Assembly: GCA_963576725.1 (NCBI GenBank)
Contig: OY755241.1
Span: 26,014,449-26,078,448 of the forward strand
Direction of reading: 5' to 3'
Source of the DNA: Azorinus chamasolen
Taxonomy: Eukaryota; Mollusca; Bivalvia; Cardiida; Solecurtidae
Length of the DNA: 64,000 nt
This document shows positions 62,945 to 64,000 of this stretch, in pieces. The notes beneath the pieces were generated by a model. The model worked only from the letters and a program-made list of their open reading frames with translations, was not told the DNA's origin and made no database searches. Position 1 is the stretch's first letter. Each line of letters begins with the position of its first letter. The translations under genes and the position numbers were made by a program.

Positions 62945-64000
62945 CAAGAGGGCCTGAAAGGCCCTGATATCGCTCACCAGACAATCAGAGAAGAAGATTT
63001 TCAAAGTTTTCACTACATGTTTCTATAGAAAATTAGCCAGCCCTGGGCAGGGTCAATTTTAAACCCAGGGGCATAATTTTTATAACTTTGGTAGAGGACC
63101 TGAACATGATGCTATGTGCTACATATGAAAGCTGAATACCTTCCAGTTTCAGGAGAAGATTTTCAAAGTTTTCACTACATGATTCTATAGGGAGAATAAT
63201 GGTGTTGTTAACACCCTTTCCTCCATAAATAGGCCTTTCAACCCCTTGGCAAACAGAGTATACCAAGATCAGATGGCTGATCAGAGTCTGCTCTGTTTGC
63301 TTTTGACATGATATAGTTCTGATTCTAGTATTTATCAGGTCACAGTTTTTGCTTATTCATCCACAATAGAAATTATGTTAATTAATATTCATGTTGTCAC
63401 TACATGTTTCTAATGAAATCTGGCTACCCCTGGGGGCAGGGCCAATTTTGACCCCAAGGGCATAATATATATAACATTTGTAGAGGACCTGAACATGATG
63501 CTATGTGCCAAATATGAAAGTTGAGAACCCTGTAGATTCAGAGGAGAAGATTTTCAAAGTTGTCACTACATGTTTCTAATGAAATCTGGCTACCCCTGGG
63601 GCGGGGCCAATTTTAACCCCAGGGGCATAATTTATATAACTTTTGTAGAGGACCTGAACTTGATGCTATGTGCCAAATATGAAAGCTGAGAACCTTGTAG
63701 ATTCAGAGGAGAAGATTTTCAAATCTTTACTATATATTTCAATAGAAAACAAGGCACCCCTGGGGTGGGGCCAATTTTGACCCACCCCTGGGGTGGGGCC
63801 AATTTTGACCCCAGGGGAATAATTTATATAACTTTTGTAGAGGACCTGAACATGATGCTATGTGCCAAATATGAAAGCTGAGAACCCTGTAGATTCAGAG
63901 GAGAAGATTTTCAAAGTTGTCACTACATGTTTCTAATGGAATCTGGCTACCCCTGGGACAGGGCCAATTTTGACCCCAGGGCCATGATTTATATAACTTT
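62945..64000 (+). mobile_element. RC-type element, 5' part, running off the window
   Basis: Starts CAAGAGGGCCTGAAAGGCCC, again at tttcctataaaa, i.e. the same kind of array site as the preceding insertion. Units here are of the taaaaccctggggcggggcc, aattttgacccc, ggcataatttatataac type seen at 34200-34500. The 3' end is beyond 64000. Confidence 0.75.
63204..63394 (-). mobile_element. FB-A element, reverse, inside the RC array
   Basis: The left end is TTAACACCCTTTCCTCCAT. The core agagtataccaagatcagatggctgatcagagtctgctctg has lost its tip. The interior ttttgacatgatatagttctgattctag matches 4941-5180. The right end is missing, and RC sequence resumes at gttgtcactacatg. Confidence 0.75.

Overview
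This is eukaryotic DNA, most likely from a bivalve mollusc of the heterodont (clam) lineage. The evidence is gene-poor, AT-rich sequence packed with animal transposon types: BEL/Pao gag, Penelope GIY-YIG, and I-like LINEs with RNase H. It also carries the tandem-array elements that start CAAGAGGGCC and end in a GAGCACTTTGTGCTC hairpin plus CTAA, which I associate with bivalve genomes. The species assignment is inference. Nothing looks bacterial.

Layout. 1-32 kb is dominated by short non-autonomous DNA elements, each built round a long, often perfect palindrome. I name the families FB-A to FB-I. FB-A, B, H and I end in TTAACCC.../...GGGTTAA, which fits the piggyBac superfamily (TTAA target, CCC ends). 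FB-C and FB-D end in TACAGTA.../...TACTGTA, which fits Tc1/mariner-pogo (TA target). FB-E and FB-F are recognised by their cores. FB-G ends in TCTGGGTCCATGC. Several minisatellites here are amplified pieces of these same elements. The section also holds a 59-bp satellite, a head-to-head Penelope fragment, one convincing intronless host ORF (complement 19920-20528), one candidate first exon (complement 17906-18046), and a 417-bp LTR-like element with a tRNA-like gene in each terminal repeat (28723-29139).

32-46 kb and 57-64 kb consist mainly of tandem-array, rolling-circle-like elements (called RC here) with a unit of about 155 bp. They are nested in each other, in two LINE families (NL1, with an ATTC-repeat tail; NL2, with an ACTC-repeat tail) and in a BEL/Pao gag gene. 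Comparing interrupted with uninterrupted copies inside the window fixes the RC ends as CAAGAG...CTAA with no clear target duplication.

46-51 kb holds the rest of the broken BEL/Pao gag and the best NL2 copy (reverse transcriptase to RNase H, with several breaks). 51-57 kb has sparse sequence, a C-terminal half of a ubiquitin-specific-protease-like domain (53961-54317), a spaced tandem repeat, and the longest NL1 copy.

No operon or multi-gene pathway is present. The biology is transposon nesting, palindrome-driven amplification and decay. All transposon proteins seen are broken.
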